DNA from: Akkermansia sp.
GTDB lineage: Bacteria > Verrucomicrobiota > Verrucomicrobiia > Verrucomicrobiales > Akkermansiaceae
Assembly: GCA_017549485.1 (NCBI GenBank)
Contig: JAFYUT010000076.1
Coordinates: forward strand, 1-64,000
Direction: 5' to 3'
DNA length: 64,000 nt
The notes beneath the pieces are model-generated. The model was given only the letters and a program-made list of their open reading frames with translations. It did no database searches and had not been told where the DNA came from. Positions 37,236 to 44,753 of this stretch are shown piece by piece. Position 1 is the first letter of the stretch; every line of letters starts with the position of its first letter. The translations under genes were made by a program, and so were the position numbers.

Positions 37236-38120
37236 ATGTTAAATCGCTTGCTTACATGCCTGTTTACATGCGCTACCGTATCAATGCTTGCGGCGGAGGA
37301 GTCCGTGTATGCTCATTGTCGTTCATCTGAGGTGTCAGAGACTGAGGCAGGTGCTTTACAACCTCTTTTTGAACACTATTTCGGTAGTTCGATGCAGCAA
37401 ACGCGAGAGCAATGGGATGCTGAGCGTGGTGCGTATTATTTCGCGTTCCGTAGCCGAGACAAGGGAAATACCACAGTGTTACATGAGTGTATATGGTTGC
37501 TCTCGGCAGATGGCACCACATTGCGCTACCTGACGTGTCAGAAACGTGAAAATGGAACCCGTTTTGCCTATACGGAGCGTGTGCAAAAGGCTGTGGCTCC
37601 TTATCTGTTTGTGAAATGGGAGGAGACCGCAGCCTACTTCTCCCGATGGTCTCCGGAGCCGGATGCCCGCAATACCATACGCGTAGAGCAAATGTGCGCC
37701 CGTTACCGAGATTATGCCTCTGCTGCCAGAACAACGACGGAGGAGGAAAAGGCGCTGGTGCTCTATTATATTCACCGAATGCCACAAAACACTGGTGGTG
37801 CCATTGCCCGGTGGGATGCGGAGAAGAAAGTCCTTTGGCGGGCTCGCGTTGAGGGGGCGCAAATCAGGGGTGGATTATATGTTTTCTCGGAGGATGAGAA
37901 AACGCTGTGTGTTATTGCTGCCTCTTGGGATGGTTGTGAACTGAGGGCCGGTATGGTTACGCAATACAGGCGCCTGGCTCCCGGTCTGTATGCGGCCGTT
38001 AAGGCATCTCGTATACCTGAGCACGGTGATTTTGCGGTGTTGGTTTTGGCTCAAGACCCGCAGACCGGGCACCCGATGATACAAAGCTCTCATCAATATA
38101 CTATACCCATCGAAGAATAA
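37236..38120 (+). CDS. Secreted protein of unknown function, tandem paralogue 1
   Basis: Encodes 294 residues with a signal peptide (LLTCLFTCATVSMLA, cleavage near AEES). The mature part shares a block with the next gene: GSSMQQTREQWDAE, AYYFAF, VLHECIWLLS, TLRYLTC, then YFSRWSPEPDARNTIRVEQ. The layout (a conserved half of about 130 residues followed by a more divergent half) recalls the CpcT/CpeT-like lipocalin-type proteins, but the match is too weak to assign. It is 21 bp upstream of its paralogue, so the two are co-transcribed. Confidence 0.7.
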   Translation: MLNRLLTCLFTCATVSMLAAEESVYAHCRSSEVSETEAGALQPLFEHYFGSSMQQTREQWDAERGAYYFAFRSRDKGNTTVLHECIWLLSADGTTLRYLTCQKRENGTRFAYTERVQKAVAPYLFVKWEETAAYFSRWSPEPDARNTIRVEQMCARYRDYASAARTTTEEEKALVLYYIHRMPQNTGGAIARWDAEKKVLWRARVEGAQIRGGLYVFSEDEKTLCVIAASWDGCELRAGMVTQYRRLAPGLYAAVKASRIPEHGDFAVLVLAQDPQTGHPMIQSSHQYTIPIEE

Positions 38121-38141
38121 TTTTTCTCAAAACAATACATC

Positions 38142-39041
38142 ATGAAAAAACTATTGCTCAGTATGATTCTGTCTGCACCCGTTGCCATGGGGTGCATCAG
38201 TGTGCCGAAAGAGCCTGTTTATGCATGCCGAGAGACATCGGTGGAGGCATCTGCCGTAGTTGAGGTACAAGGCGTGTTTGAACAATTATTCGGTAGCTCG
38301 ATGCAACAAACGCGTGAGCAGTGGAATGCTGAGCTGCGGGCTTACTTCTTTGCGTTCTCGATGCGCGCTGGGGATGGCGAACGAGTGTTGCACGAATGTG
38401 TTTGGCTGATTTCTGAGGAAGGCAAGACGCTGCGATACATCACCTGTGAGAAATTGGCAGATGGCACTCGCCGTGCTTTTCGGGAGAGGGTGCAGCAAGC
38501 GGTGAAACCGTTTCTCTTTGTGAAAATAGAGGCTGATGCCGCCTATTTTTCGCACTGGAATCCCGTGCCCGATAGCCGCAACATGATTCGGGTGGAGCAG
38601 GTGCGTGTGGATTTCTCCACCTGCTCATTCCCCATGACCCGGAGAATGACGCCGGAGGAAAAAAGCCTGATGGCCTGCTATGCGCGTACCGATACGCAAG
38701 CGGAACAATGGGATGCGGAGAATAAAGTGCTTTGGCAATCAAAGTATCACGGTTATCTCAGTAAGCCGTATACCTCTGTCGGCTTACATGTTTTTTCGAC
38801 AGATGAGAAACACTGCCGCTTTATGTCGGCAAAATTGAATGAAAAGGGTGAAATAGCCTTCGGGTGTGTTATGGAGTCCGTGTACGTCATGCCCGGGGTT
38901 TATGTGTCTGTCACACAGTCCGAGCCTTCTAATTTGCAAATTTGGCTTTTTGAAAAAAATCAGCATACCGGCGCCCCAGTGCCTGCATCTACCATGTACT
39001 ATCACATCCCCACGCAACGCTTATTGCAAGGTTGGTATTGA
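38142..39041 (+). CDS. Secreted protein of unknown function, tandem paralogue 2
   Basis: Encodes 299 residues with a signal-like N-terminus MKKLLLSMILSAPVAMGC. The Cys could be a lipobox, though Ala at -3 is atypical. It is clearly homologous to the preceding gene: FGSSMQQTREQWNAEL, AYFFAFSMR, VLHECVWLIS, TLRYITCEK, AYFSHWNPVPDSRNMIRVEQV and LHVFSTDEKHC. The gene pair most likely arose by duplication. A bidirectional hairpin downstream ends the transcript. Function unknown. Confidence 0.7.
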   Translation: MKKLLLSMILSAPVAMGCISVPKEPVYACRETSVEASAVVEVQGVFEQLFGSSMQQTREQWNAELRAYFFAFSMRAGDGERVLHECVWLISEEGKTLRYITCEKLADGTRRAFRERVQQAVKPFLFVKIEADAAYFSHWNPVPDSRNMIRVEQVRVDFSTCSFPMTRRMTPEEKSLMACYARTDTQAEQWDAENKVLWQSKYHGYLSKPYTSVGLHVFSTDEKHCRFMSAKLNEKGEIAFGCVMESVYVMPGVYVSVTQSEPSNLQIWLFEKNQHTGAPVPASTMYYHIPTQRLLQGWY

Positions 39042-39100
39042 TTTTCAACGGAAAATTGAAATTAAAGAAAACGCTGATTGATATACTCCTGTTCCGAATA

Positions 39101-39144
39101 AACAACAACCGCTGCTCGTAAAACAAGCAGCGGTTGTTGTTTTA
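39101..39144. terminator. Bidirectional terminator between the paralogue pair and the pfk operon
   Basis: A 16-bp perfect stem (AACAACAACCGCTGCT/AGCAGCGGTTGTTGTT) with a 9-base loop is flanked by T-rich sequence on both strands. It can end both the 37236-39041 transcript and the convergent nanA-pfk operon. Confidence 0.85.
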
Positions 39145-39159
39145 ATGTTTTGGCGTAAA

Positions 39160-40257
39160 TCAGATACGCAGCGGGGTATCATCGCCGAAGGAGATGCCGA
39201 TTTCCTTGGCTTCTGCCACCAGCTGGCTTTCACCGTCTACCAAGTGTAGCGTGCGTACAGCTTCTTCAATGGGCATGGATACCATGTCATTGCGGCGCAG
39301 GGCAACGGTTTCCCCGAACTTGCCTTGCTCAACGAGCTCTACGGCCTTGGCGCCGCAGCGTACACCCAGCACGCGGTCGAACGGGATGGGAGAACCACCG
39401 CGCTGTACATGGCCGAGCACGCAGTAGCGAGTCTCGATGCCGGTGATGGTTTCAAGCTTGGTGGAGAGGAAAGAGGCAATGCCGCCCAAGCGAACCTCGC
39501 CCTTGGTCTCTTCGTCCAGCGTGAGCAGTTTACCGCCGATTTTTGCACCCTCAGACACCACGATAATGATTTCGCGCTGGCCGAGAGCCTTCATCAGCTC
39601 TACCTTCTTGACGATTTCTTCAAGCTTGAACTCAATCTCGGGGATGAGGATAACGTCTGCACCGCCGGCAATACCGCCGTACAGGGCAATCCAGCCGGCG
39701 TGGCGGCCCATTACCTCTACCACCATCATGCGCTTGTGGCTGTCAGCCGTGGTGCGCAGGCGGTCCAAGTTGTCGCTAACCACGGATACAGCCGTCCAGA
39801 AACCGAAAGTGTAGTCCGTAGCGCCTAAGTCATTATCAATGGTCTTAGGCACGCCCACAATGGGCAGCCCGATGGCACGCAACTCGTTACCGATGGTCTG
39901 AGAGCCGTCGCCACCCACCACGATGAGGGCTTTGAGGCCGAGCCGCTCTACGGTAGCCTTACTTTGAGCCAACACTTCATCTGCAATCTGCATGCGGCCA
40001 CCCACACCGCTCTTCACGGTGAAGTTACCCTTGTTAACAGTGCCGAGAATGGTGCCGCCCATGGAGCGGATGTTGTGGCAGTTTTCGGGGGTAAGCTCGC
40101 GCCAACGCTCGTTATCGGGCGTGGAGAGCAACCCCTCAAAGCCATCATAGAAGCCGATGACCTTCCAGCCACGTGCGGCTGCGGCGCCTACGGCACCTTC
40201 AATCACGGCGTTAAGTCCGGGGCAGTCGCCACCGGCGTTGAGAATTCCGATATTCAT
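39160..40257 (-). CDS. pfkA: 6-phosphofructokinase, catalytically intact paralogue
   Basis: Encodes 365 residues. It phosphorylates fructose-6-phosphate to fructose-1,6-bisphosphate. Nucleotide-site GGDGS has the metal-binding D117; PKTIDND has the catalytic base D141; VEVMGRHAG has the F6P-contacting R185; ETRYCVLGHVQRGG is intact. Gly after D117 together with Lys at 138 is the pattern of ATP-dependent group III enzymes rather than the pyrophosphate type (which has Asp there), an inference to be tested. The ATG at 40257 opens MNIGILNAGGDCPG. It is the last gene of the nanA operon, 13 bp after the S11-like gene. Confidence 0.92.
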   Translation of the reverse strand: MNIGILNAGGDCPGLNAVIEGAVGAAAARGWKVIGFYDGFEGLLSTPDNERWRELTPENCHNIRSMGGTILGTVNKGNFTVKSGVGGRMQIADEVLAQSKATVERLGLKALIVVGGDGSQTIGNELRAIGLPIVGVPKTIDNDLGATDYTFGFWTAVSVVSDNLDRLRTTADSHKRMMVVEVMGRHAGWIALYGGIAGGADVILIPEIEFKLEEIVKKVELMKALGQREIIIVVSEGAKIGGKLLTLDEETKGEVRLGGIASFLSTKLETITGIETRYCVLGHVQRGGSPIPFDRVLGVRCGAKAVELVEQGKFGETVALRRNDMVSMPIEEAVRTLHLVDGESQLVAEAKEIGISFGDDTPLRI

Positions 40258-40270
40258 GATGTGAAAAAAG

Positions 40271-41239
40271 TTAGTTTTTAGGCAGGCGAATAAACTTGGA
40301 GGGATCAGAGGTGTCACTGGAGGTTTGCCAGATTTCCCATGCTTCCCAGCCGTCTTTCAAGAGGGCTGCGGCCTTATTGTTGCGCGTATCGGCAGTGGGC
40401 ATGCCCAGCACAATGACGAGAAGACGCTGTGCATAGGTGGATTGTCTGCCGAGGGTGGGGTTGTATGCTTTGACACTGCCGCGTTTGGCAGAGGCCATGA
40501 TGCAGTACCCGGCTGAGCCGGAGCCTGCGGAGCGAATGCCGTCCACACCTTGGCTTGTAAGCAAGCGGTTGGTGTTGGTAATCTGCACGGGGCGGGTGCC
40601 CATGGCGTTGGTTACGTTGGCAGTATAGTCCGTTTTGGAGCAGATGGTCTGCACCTGCGGACGCTCAATGGCGTATATACCCAGCAGCACCATGTCTCGG
40701 GCGGTGGAGGTAGAGCGCACGGCTCCGTTCACGCCTTTGAACGTGGTTTGCTTCATGCCGATAGCTTCGGCCAGCTTGTTCATCTGGATGAGGAATGCCC
40801 CCTCGGGATCCTGCGGGCTGAGCTTGTAACCGCATGCCCAGGCAAGAGCCGTGGCGGCGGCACTGTCATCCCACATCAGGGTGGAGTGCAGGGCATCTCT
40901 CAGGCTGATGCGGTCTCCGGGGCGCAGCTGCATCATGTTAGATGCAGGCCAACGGCAGGCAGCCTGCGGTACGGTCAGCATGGTGTCCATACTCAGGTTC
41001 TCGGATTTCATCCAGTCCAACACCACCAGTGCGGTGGCAATGTTGGCCAGCATGCCGATGGGGCGGCGCTCGTTGGCGTTTTCAGAGAAGAGTACGCGCT
41101 CGTTGTTTGTTTCAACAACGATATAGCTCGGCGACATTTCTGCGGCCGTTTTTGGGGGGAATATCTGGCTGCAGGCTCCCAGCATCACTGCGGTTCCTGC
41201 GCACAGCATACCTTTAATCCTGTTTATCGCTTTATTCAT
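40271..41239 (-). CDS. S11 (D-Ala-D-Ala carboxypeptidase-like) lipoprotein lacking all catalytic motifs
   Basis: Encodes 322 residues. The lipoprotein signal ends in MLGAC at residue 23. The fold is that of penicillin-binding-protein-type D,D-carboxypeptidases: YIVVETNNERVLFSENANERR, RPGDRISLRDALHSTLMWDDS, GVNGAVRSTSTARDMVLLG and GSAGYCIMASAKRG. But the three active-site motifs are altered: SxxK reads M63-L-A-N66, SxN reads M122-W-D124, and KTG reads R236-S-A238. It should not hydrolyse peptidoglycan; binding or structural roles are possible. Its start overlaps the stop of the upstream degenerate pfk gene by four bases (ATGA), so it is translationally coupled inside a sugar-catabolic operon. 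Confidence 0.85.
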   Translation of the reverse strand: MNKAINRIKGMLCAGTAVMLGACSQIFPPKTAAEMSPSYIVVETNNERVLFSENANERRPIGMLANIATALVVLDWMKSENLSMDTMLTVPQAACRWPASNMMQLRPGDRISLRDALHSTLMWDDSAAATALAWACGYKLSPQDPEGAFLIQMNKLAEAIGMKQTTFKGVNGAVRSTSTARDMVLLGIYAIERPQVQTICSKTDYTANVTNAMGTRPVQITNTNRLLTSQGVDGIRSAGSGSAGYCIMASAKRGSVKAYNPTLGRQSTYAQRLLVIVLGMPTADTRNNKAAALLKDGWEAWEIWQTSSDTSDPSKFIRLPKN

Positions 41240-42390
41240 TTCTTACTTTTGGTCTTGCAGCCTTTCGGGGTGGCTTTGCAGGCTTTCGGGGCCATTTCCT
41301 CAGGTGTGAGGTCACCGAAAATGATACCCAACTCACGGGCCGTTTGTACGGTGTGATTATCGAGGGTGATGGTGCGGGGCTCGGCAATGGCCTCGGCAAT
41401 GGGTACACTGTCCACATTGTGACCATTAAGCACCATGGTGCGACCGAACTGCTTCTCTTCAATGAGTTTTACCGCTTCAACACCGAATCGAATGCCCAAA
41501 ATGCGGTCAAACGGGCAGGGACTGCCACCACGTTGGGTGTGGCCCAATACGCAATAGCGCGTTTCAATGCCGGTCATTTCTTCCAGCATCTTGGAGAGTC
41601 GGTTACCGATACCGCCGAGTCGCTCATCACCGTTTTCTTTGTTGCGCACGGTGACCAGCTTGCCGTTCAGACGACAACCCTCAGCCACAACAACGATGAT
41701 TTCACGCTGCCCCTTGGCTTTCTTGGCCTTGATGCACTCTACCACTTTTTCCAAATCGAACTCGATTTCGGGGATGAGTACAACATCTGCCGCAGAGGAG
41801 ATACCACTGTGCAGGGCAATCCAGCCGGATTGGTCACCCATCACCTCTACTACCATCATGCGCTGGTGGGCGTTGGCCGTAGTGCGGATGCGGTCTATGC
41901 TTTCAGATACCACCGATACCGCGCTCTGGAAACCGAAGGTATAGTCAGAGGCCGGGCACAGGTCATTGTTGATGGTTTTGGGGATGGAAATCACCGGCAG
42001 ACCTTCATCGGAGAGGAGGCTGGCTGTGCGGGCCGAGCCGTTACCGCCGATAACGGCAAGGGCTTCCAACCCCAGAGCGGTGATTGTCTTGGTTGCTTTG
42101 GCCATAATCTCGGGCTCCACGCGGGCACGGCCGAGCTTATTGATATTGACCTTGAAATTGCCCGTGTTGGTGGTGCCCAAAATGGTGCCACCGTGGGAGC
42201 GAATCTTGTGAGTCTTGTAGGGGGTGAGCATTTCGTAGCGGCGACCACCGGCTACGGGCAGCAATCCTTCAAAACCATCATGGAAGCCGATTACGCGCCA
42301 GCCGCGTCGATACGCGGCTGAAACGTAACCTTCAATGACGGCATTGATGCCGGGGCAGTCGCCACCGGAATTGAGTATGCCTATAATCAT
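41236..42390 (-). CDS. Degenerate phosphofructokinase paralogue (predicted inactive)
   Basis: Encodes 384 residues and aligns throughout with the intact PFK at 39160-40257 (ILNSGGDCPGINAVIEGYVS; TILGTTNTGNF; IETRYCVLGHTQRGGSPCP). Key residues are changed: GGDGS becomes GGNGS (N117, the metal ligand), PKTIDND becomes PKTINND (N141, the catalytic base), and the MGR motif becomes MGD (D186). The fold and sugar-binding ETR and GH-QRGG motifs are kept, so it may be a regulatory or structural partner of the active PFK. The C-terminus adds a Lys/Cys-rich tail (KACKATPKGCKTKSKK). It follows the epimerase gene by 26 bp. Confidence 0.88.
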   Translation of the reverse strand: MIIGILNSGGDCPGINAVIEGYVSAAYRRGWRVIGFHDGFEGLLPVAGGRRYEMLTPYKTHKIRSHGGTILGTTNTGNFKVNINKLGRARVEPEIMAKATKTITALGLEALAVIGGNGSARTASLLSDEGLPVISIPKTINNDLCPASDYTFGFQSAVSVVSESIDRIRTTANAHQRMMVVEVMGDQSGWIALHSGISSAADVVLIPEIEFDLEKVVECIKAKKAKGQREIIVVVAEGCRLNGKLVTVRNKENGDERLGGIGNRLSKMLEEMTGIETRYCVLGHTQRGGSPCPFDRILGIRFGVEAVKLIEEKQFGRTMVLNGHNVDSVPIAEAIAEPRTITLDNHTVQTARELGIIFGDLTPEEMAPKACKATPKGCKTKSKK

Positions 42391-42416
42391 ATCGTGTTAT
42401 TTTATTGAGTATGAAA

Positions 42417-43607
42417 TTATTTGTTGGAGCAGGGGGCGTCAATCGCGCCGAAGTAGTGGGCGCAGCACCACAGCATACGCGGGTGGTGGAAGAACGATTT
42501 CCACATGCTGCCCTTGAGACCGTTGGTGGTGGTGCCGTCCTGGTTGCAGTAGCCGAACCACTCGCCGTGTTCCTTATCCTGCAGGTGCTCAAATGACCAG
42601 TCGTGAATCTTTTGGTGCCATTCGGCATATTTTTCATCACCGGTCATGACGTAAGCTAAGCAGGTGCCGATGAGTGCTTCATCGTGCGGCCACCAGAACT
42701 TCATGTTATGCCAGTACTCCTGCACGGGCTTGTTGTACACGTCTGTGTAGTACAGCAGGCCACCGTACTTTTTGTCCCAGCCGCGGGCAAGTGCCCAGTC
42801 AATCATCTTGCAGCCAATCTCAATGAGCTTCTTGTCGCCCCCGCGGTAGCGGGCTTCCTCCAATACGAACCAGCCGCCTTCAATGTCGTGGCCGGGGTTG
42901 AGGATGCGCTCGTCAAAGTGGTCAATCACAGAGCCATCGGGGGCTACGTTCTCCAACACGGCCTGAATGTCCTCGTGCAGGAAGAGGCGTTGCAGGTCAT
43001 CAATGCAGCGGTCAATCCAAGCGGTGTAGAAACCGTCGGTATCGCCCAAATAGCGGCGCAGCTCTTGAGCCGTTACAATCATAATCATGCGGCAACCCAA
43101 GTTTTCGCCGGGGCGGTTGCCCGTGCTCTTGGGGGCCATCTTGCCGGGTGTAAAGAAGATATCGGCGTAGATGTCAAACCAGTGGCGAGCACGCTCGGCG
43201 CTGTGCGCATCACCCGTGGCGCCGTAGTGGGCGGCCCAGGCAATGGCGGCAAAGCATTCGCTATAAGCATAGCGGCGCTTGCGGATGGGGGTGCCATCTG
43301 CCGTCATGTGGAAGTACATGCGCCCGTCTGCCGGGTCCACACACTTCTCTTCAAGGAATTTGAGGGCGCTCTCGGCGTATTGCATCCACTCCGGGCGCTT
43401 TTCGATGCTGTTGTAGCAGGTAAGGAGCATCCAAGCCATGCGGCCCTGTGCCCATACGTTCTTGTCAGTATCTACCAAGGTGCCGTCTTGTGCGCAGCAG
43501 TGGTAGAGACCCCCGTTCACTGTGTCCAGTGAACGGGGAAACCAGAACGGCTCTACCTCATTGAGCAGCTTGTCTTTGTAGAATTGACCAAGTGCTTTGG
43601 TGTCCAT
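42417..43607 (-). CDS. N-acylglucosamine 2-epimerase (AGE/RnBP family)
   Basis: Encodes 396 residues, the family's usual size, with an (alpha/alpha)6 barrel. It interconverts N-acetylmannosamine and N-acetylglucosamine. Conserved sites are seen: GGLYHCCAQDG, NVWAQGRMAWML, RRYAYSECFAAIAW, NPGHDIEGGWFVLEEA with the His/Glu pair, and KFWWPHDEALIGT. It lies 21 bp after nanA, and together they take sialic acid to GlcNAc. Related epimerases act on other hexoses, so substrate rests on context. Confidence 0.9.
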   Translation of the reverse strand: MDTKALGQFYKDKLLNEVEPFWFPRSLDTVNGGLYHCCAQDGTLVDTDKNVWAQGRMAWMLLTCYNSIEKRPEWMQYAESALKFLEEKCVDPADGRMYFHMTADGTPIRKRRYAYSECFAAIAWAAHYGATGDAHSAERARHWFDIYADIFFTPGKMAPKSTGNRPGENLGCRMIMIVTAQELRRYLGDTDGFYTAWIDRCIDDLQRLFLHEDIQAVLENVAPDGSVIDHFDERILNPGHDIEGGWFVLEEARYRGGDKKLIEIGCKMIDWALARGWDKKYGGLLYYTDVYNKPVQEYWHNMKFWWPHDEALIGTCLAYVMTGDEKYAEWHQKIHDWSFEHLQDKEHGEWFGYCNQDGTTTNGLKGSMWKSFFHHPRMLWCCAHYFGAIDAPCSNK

Positions 43608-43628
43608 GAGGAAAGCGGGGTTGAAGGT

Positions 43629-44555
43629 TTATTTGTAGATAGCCCAATCGTAGAAGCCGATTGCCTTCAGCTCGCTCTTGAGAGCCTCAAGGGTGGCTTT
43701 ATCTTGCTTGCCCATGGGCAGACGAGCCGGGCCGAAGTCAACGCCGGTCCACTCGCTCATCAGGTACTTGCAGCAACCCATGTAGCCCTTGCCGGCAATG
43801 ATGTTAATCATGGTGACGGAGAGCTGCTGCAGGCGGCGGGCCTCGGCAAGATCCCCGGCGTCAACGGCCTTCATGATGTCATCATACAGCTTCGGGGCGT
43901 AGTTGAAGGAGGAACCTACACCGCCCTTGGCGCCTGTGGCGTATGCGCCCAAGAACCACTCGTCAACACCCCAGGGAATGTCGTACTTGCCACCCTCGTA
44001 GTTGAGGGCATCCATGTACAGAGCAAGGTCCGGATTGGTGAACTTGACACCCACGAAGTTGGGAATCTTCTTGGCGCATGCCTCAATTACCTTGCAGGGG
44101 TTGAAGCCTACGTGGGTCAGCACGGGGATGTCATAGAAGGAGTAGGGCAGCTCCGGTGCGCCGGAGGCCTCCACAGCCAAGCTGTCTACCAGCAGGTCAA
44201 TGTTACCCGGCTTGAAGTAGCAGGGGGCATTGCTGGCGGTTGCGGTGGCACCGCACTGGGCAGCGTAAGCAGCCAGTTCGCGGCCGTCATACACGCAGTT
44301 GCCACCGGTGTGTACAACTACATCGATGCCGTACTTCTTGCCGGCTTCGCCCCAAGCGGCCATGTTCTCCTTACGCTCGGTCAGCTGCATGTGGGCAGAT
44401 TCACCCGTAGAACCGGTGATGAATACTGACTTAATGCCCTGAGAAGCAAGGAACTTAGCCTGAGCGTCCACTGCGTTGGGGTTGCAGCTGCCGTCGGCGT
44501 TCATCGGTGTGTGTGTAGCGGCGCAAAGGCCGTGGATTTTGAATGTAGTGTTCAT
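43629..44555 (-). CDS. nanA: N-acetylneuraminate lyase
   Basis: Encodes 308 residues of the DHDPS/NAL (beta/alpha)8 family. It splits N-acetylneuraminate into N-acetylmannosamine and pyruvate through a Schiff base. Seen: FITGSTGESAHMQLTERKE, the Tyr of YSFYDIPVLTHVGFNP, the Schiff-base Lys in FVGVKFTNPDLALYM, and GAKGGVGSSFN. The adjacent AGE epimerase supports lyase rather than dihydrodipicolinate synthase. It is first in an apparent five-gene operon ending with pfkA. Sialic acid use fits a mucin-associated gut bacterium. Confidence 0.92.
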   Translation of the reverse strand: MNTTFKIHGLCAATHTPMNADGSCNPNAVDAQAKFLASQGIKSVFITGSTGESAHMQLTERKENMAAWGEAGKKYGIDVVVHTGGNCVYDGRELAAYAAQCGATATASNAPCYFKPGNIDLLVDSLAVEASGAPELPYSFYDIPVLTHVGFNPCKVIEACAKKIPNFVGVKFTNPDLALYMDALNYEGGKYDIPWGVDEWFLGAYATGAKGGVGSSFNYAPKLYDDIMKAVDAGDLAEARRLQQLSVTMINIIAGKGYMGCCKYLMSEWTGVDFGPARLPMGKQDKATLEALKSELKAIGFYDWAIYK

Positions 44556-44590
44556 AGTAAGATGTACGGGGTAAATTTTTCCCTACCACT

Positions 44591-44619
44591 TTTTTACTCT
44601 ATTTTTCGTCAGTTTTCAA
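44591..44619 (-). promoter_or_regulatory. Possible promoter of the nanA operon
   Basis: On the minus strand TTGAAA (44614-44619), a 17-bp spacer, and TAAAAA (44591-44596, four of six consensus bases), leaving a leader of about 30 bases. The weak -10 box would fit a regulated promoter. Confidence 0.4.
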
Positions 44620-44716
44620 GATAAAACTGTGATTACTGCTGACTTTTATGGGAAATTGGGGTGTTTTGAGGTCGAGGGCCGTTTTTTGACTTTTACCTTG
44701 ACATGATACGGCCTGA

Positions 44717-44744
44717 TTGATAGAGTTGGGGGAACTGCTATAAC
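44717..44744 (+). promoter_or_regulatory. Sigma-70 promoter of the helicase-TerB pair
   Basis: TTGATA (44717-44722), a 16-bp spacer, and TATAAC (44739-44744). The -10 box ends nine bases before the helicase ATG, so the leader is about 3 bases. Confidence 0.65.
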
Positions 44745-44753
44745 TGACGTGCC

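Noticed and set aside
37236-39041. The tandem paralogues as a toxin-antitoxin or effector-immunity pair
   Set aside because: Both have signal peptides and the same fold block; there is no toxin motif. Duplication is the simpler reading.
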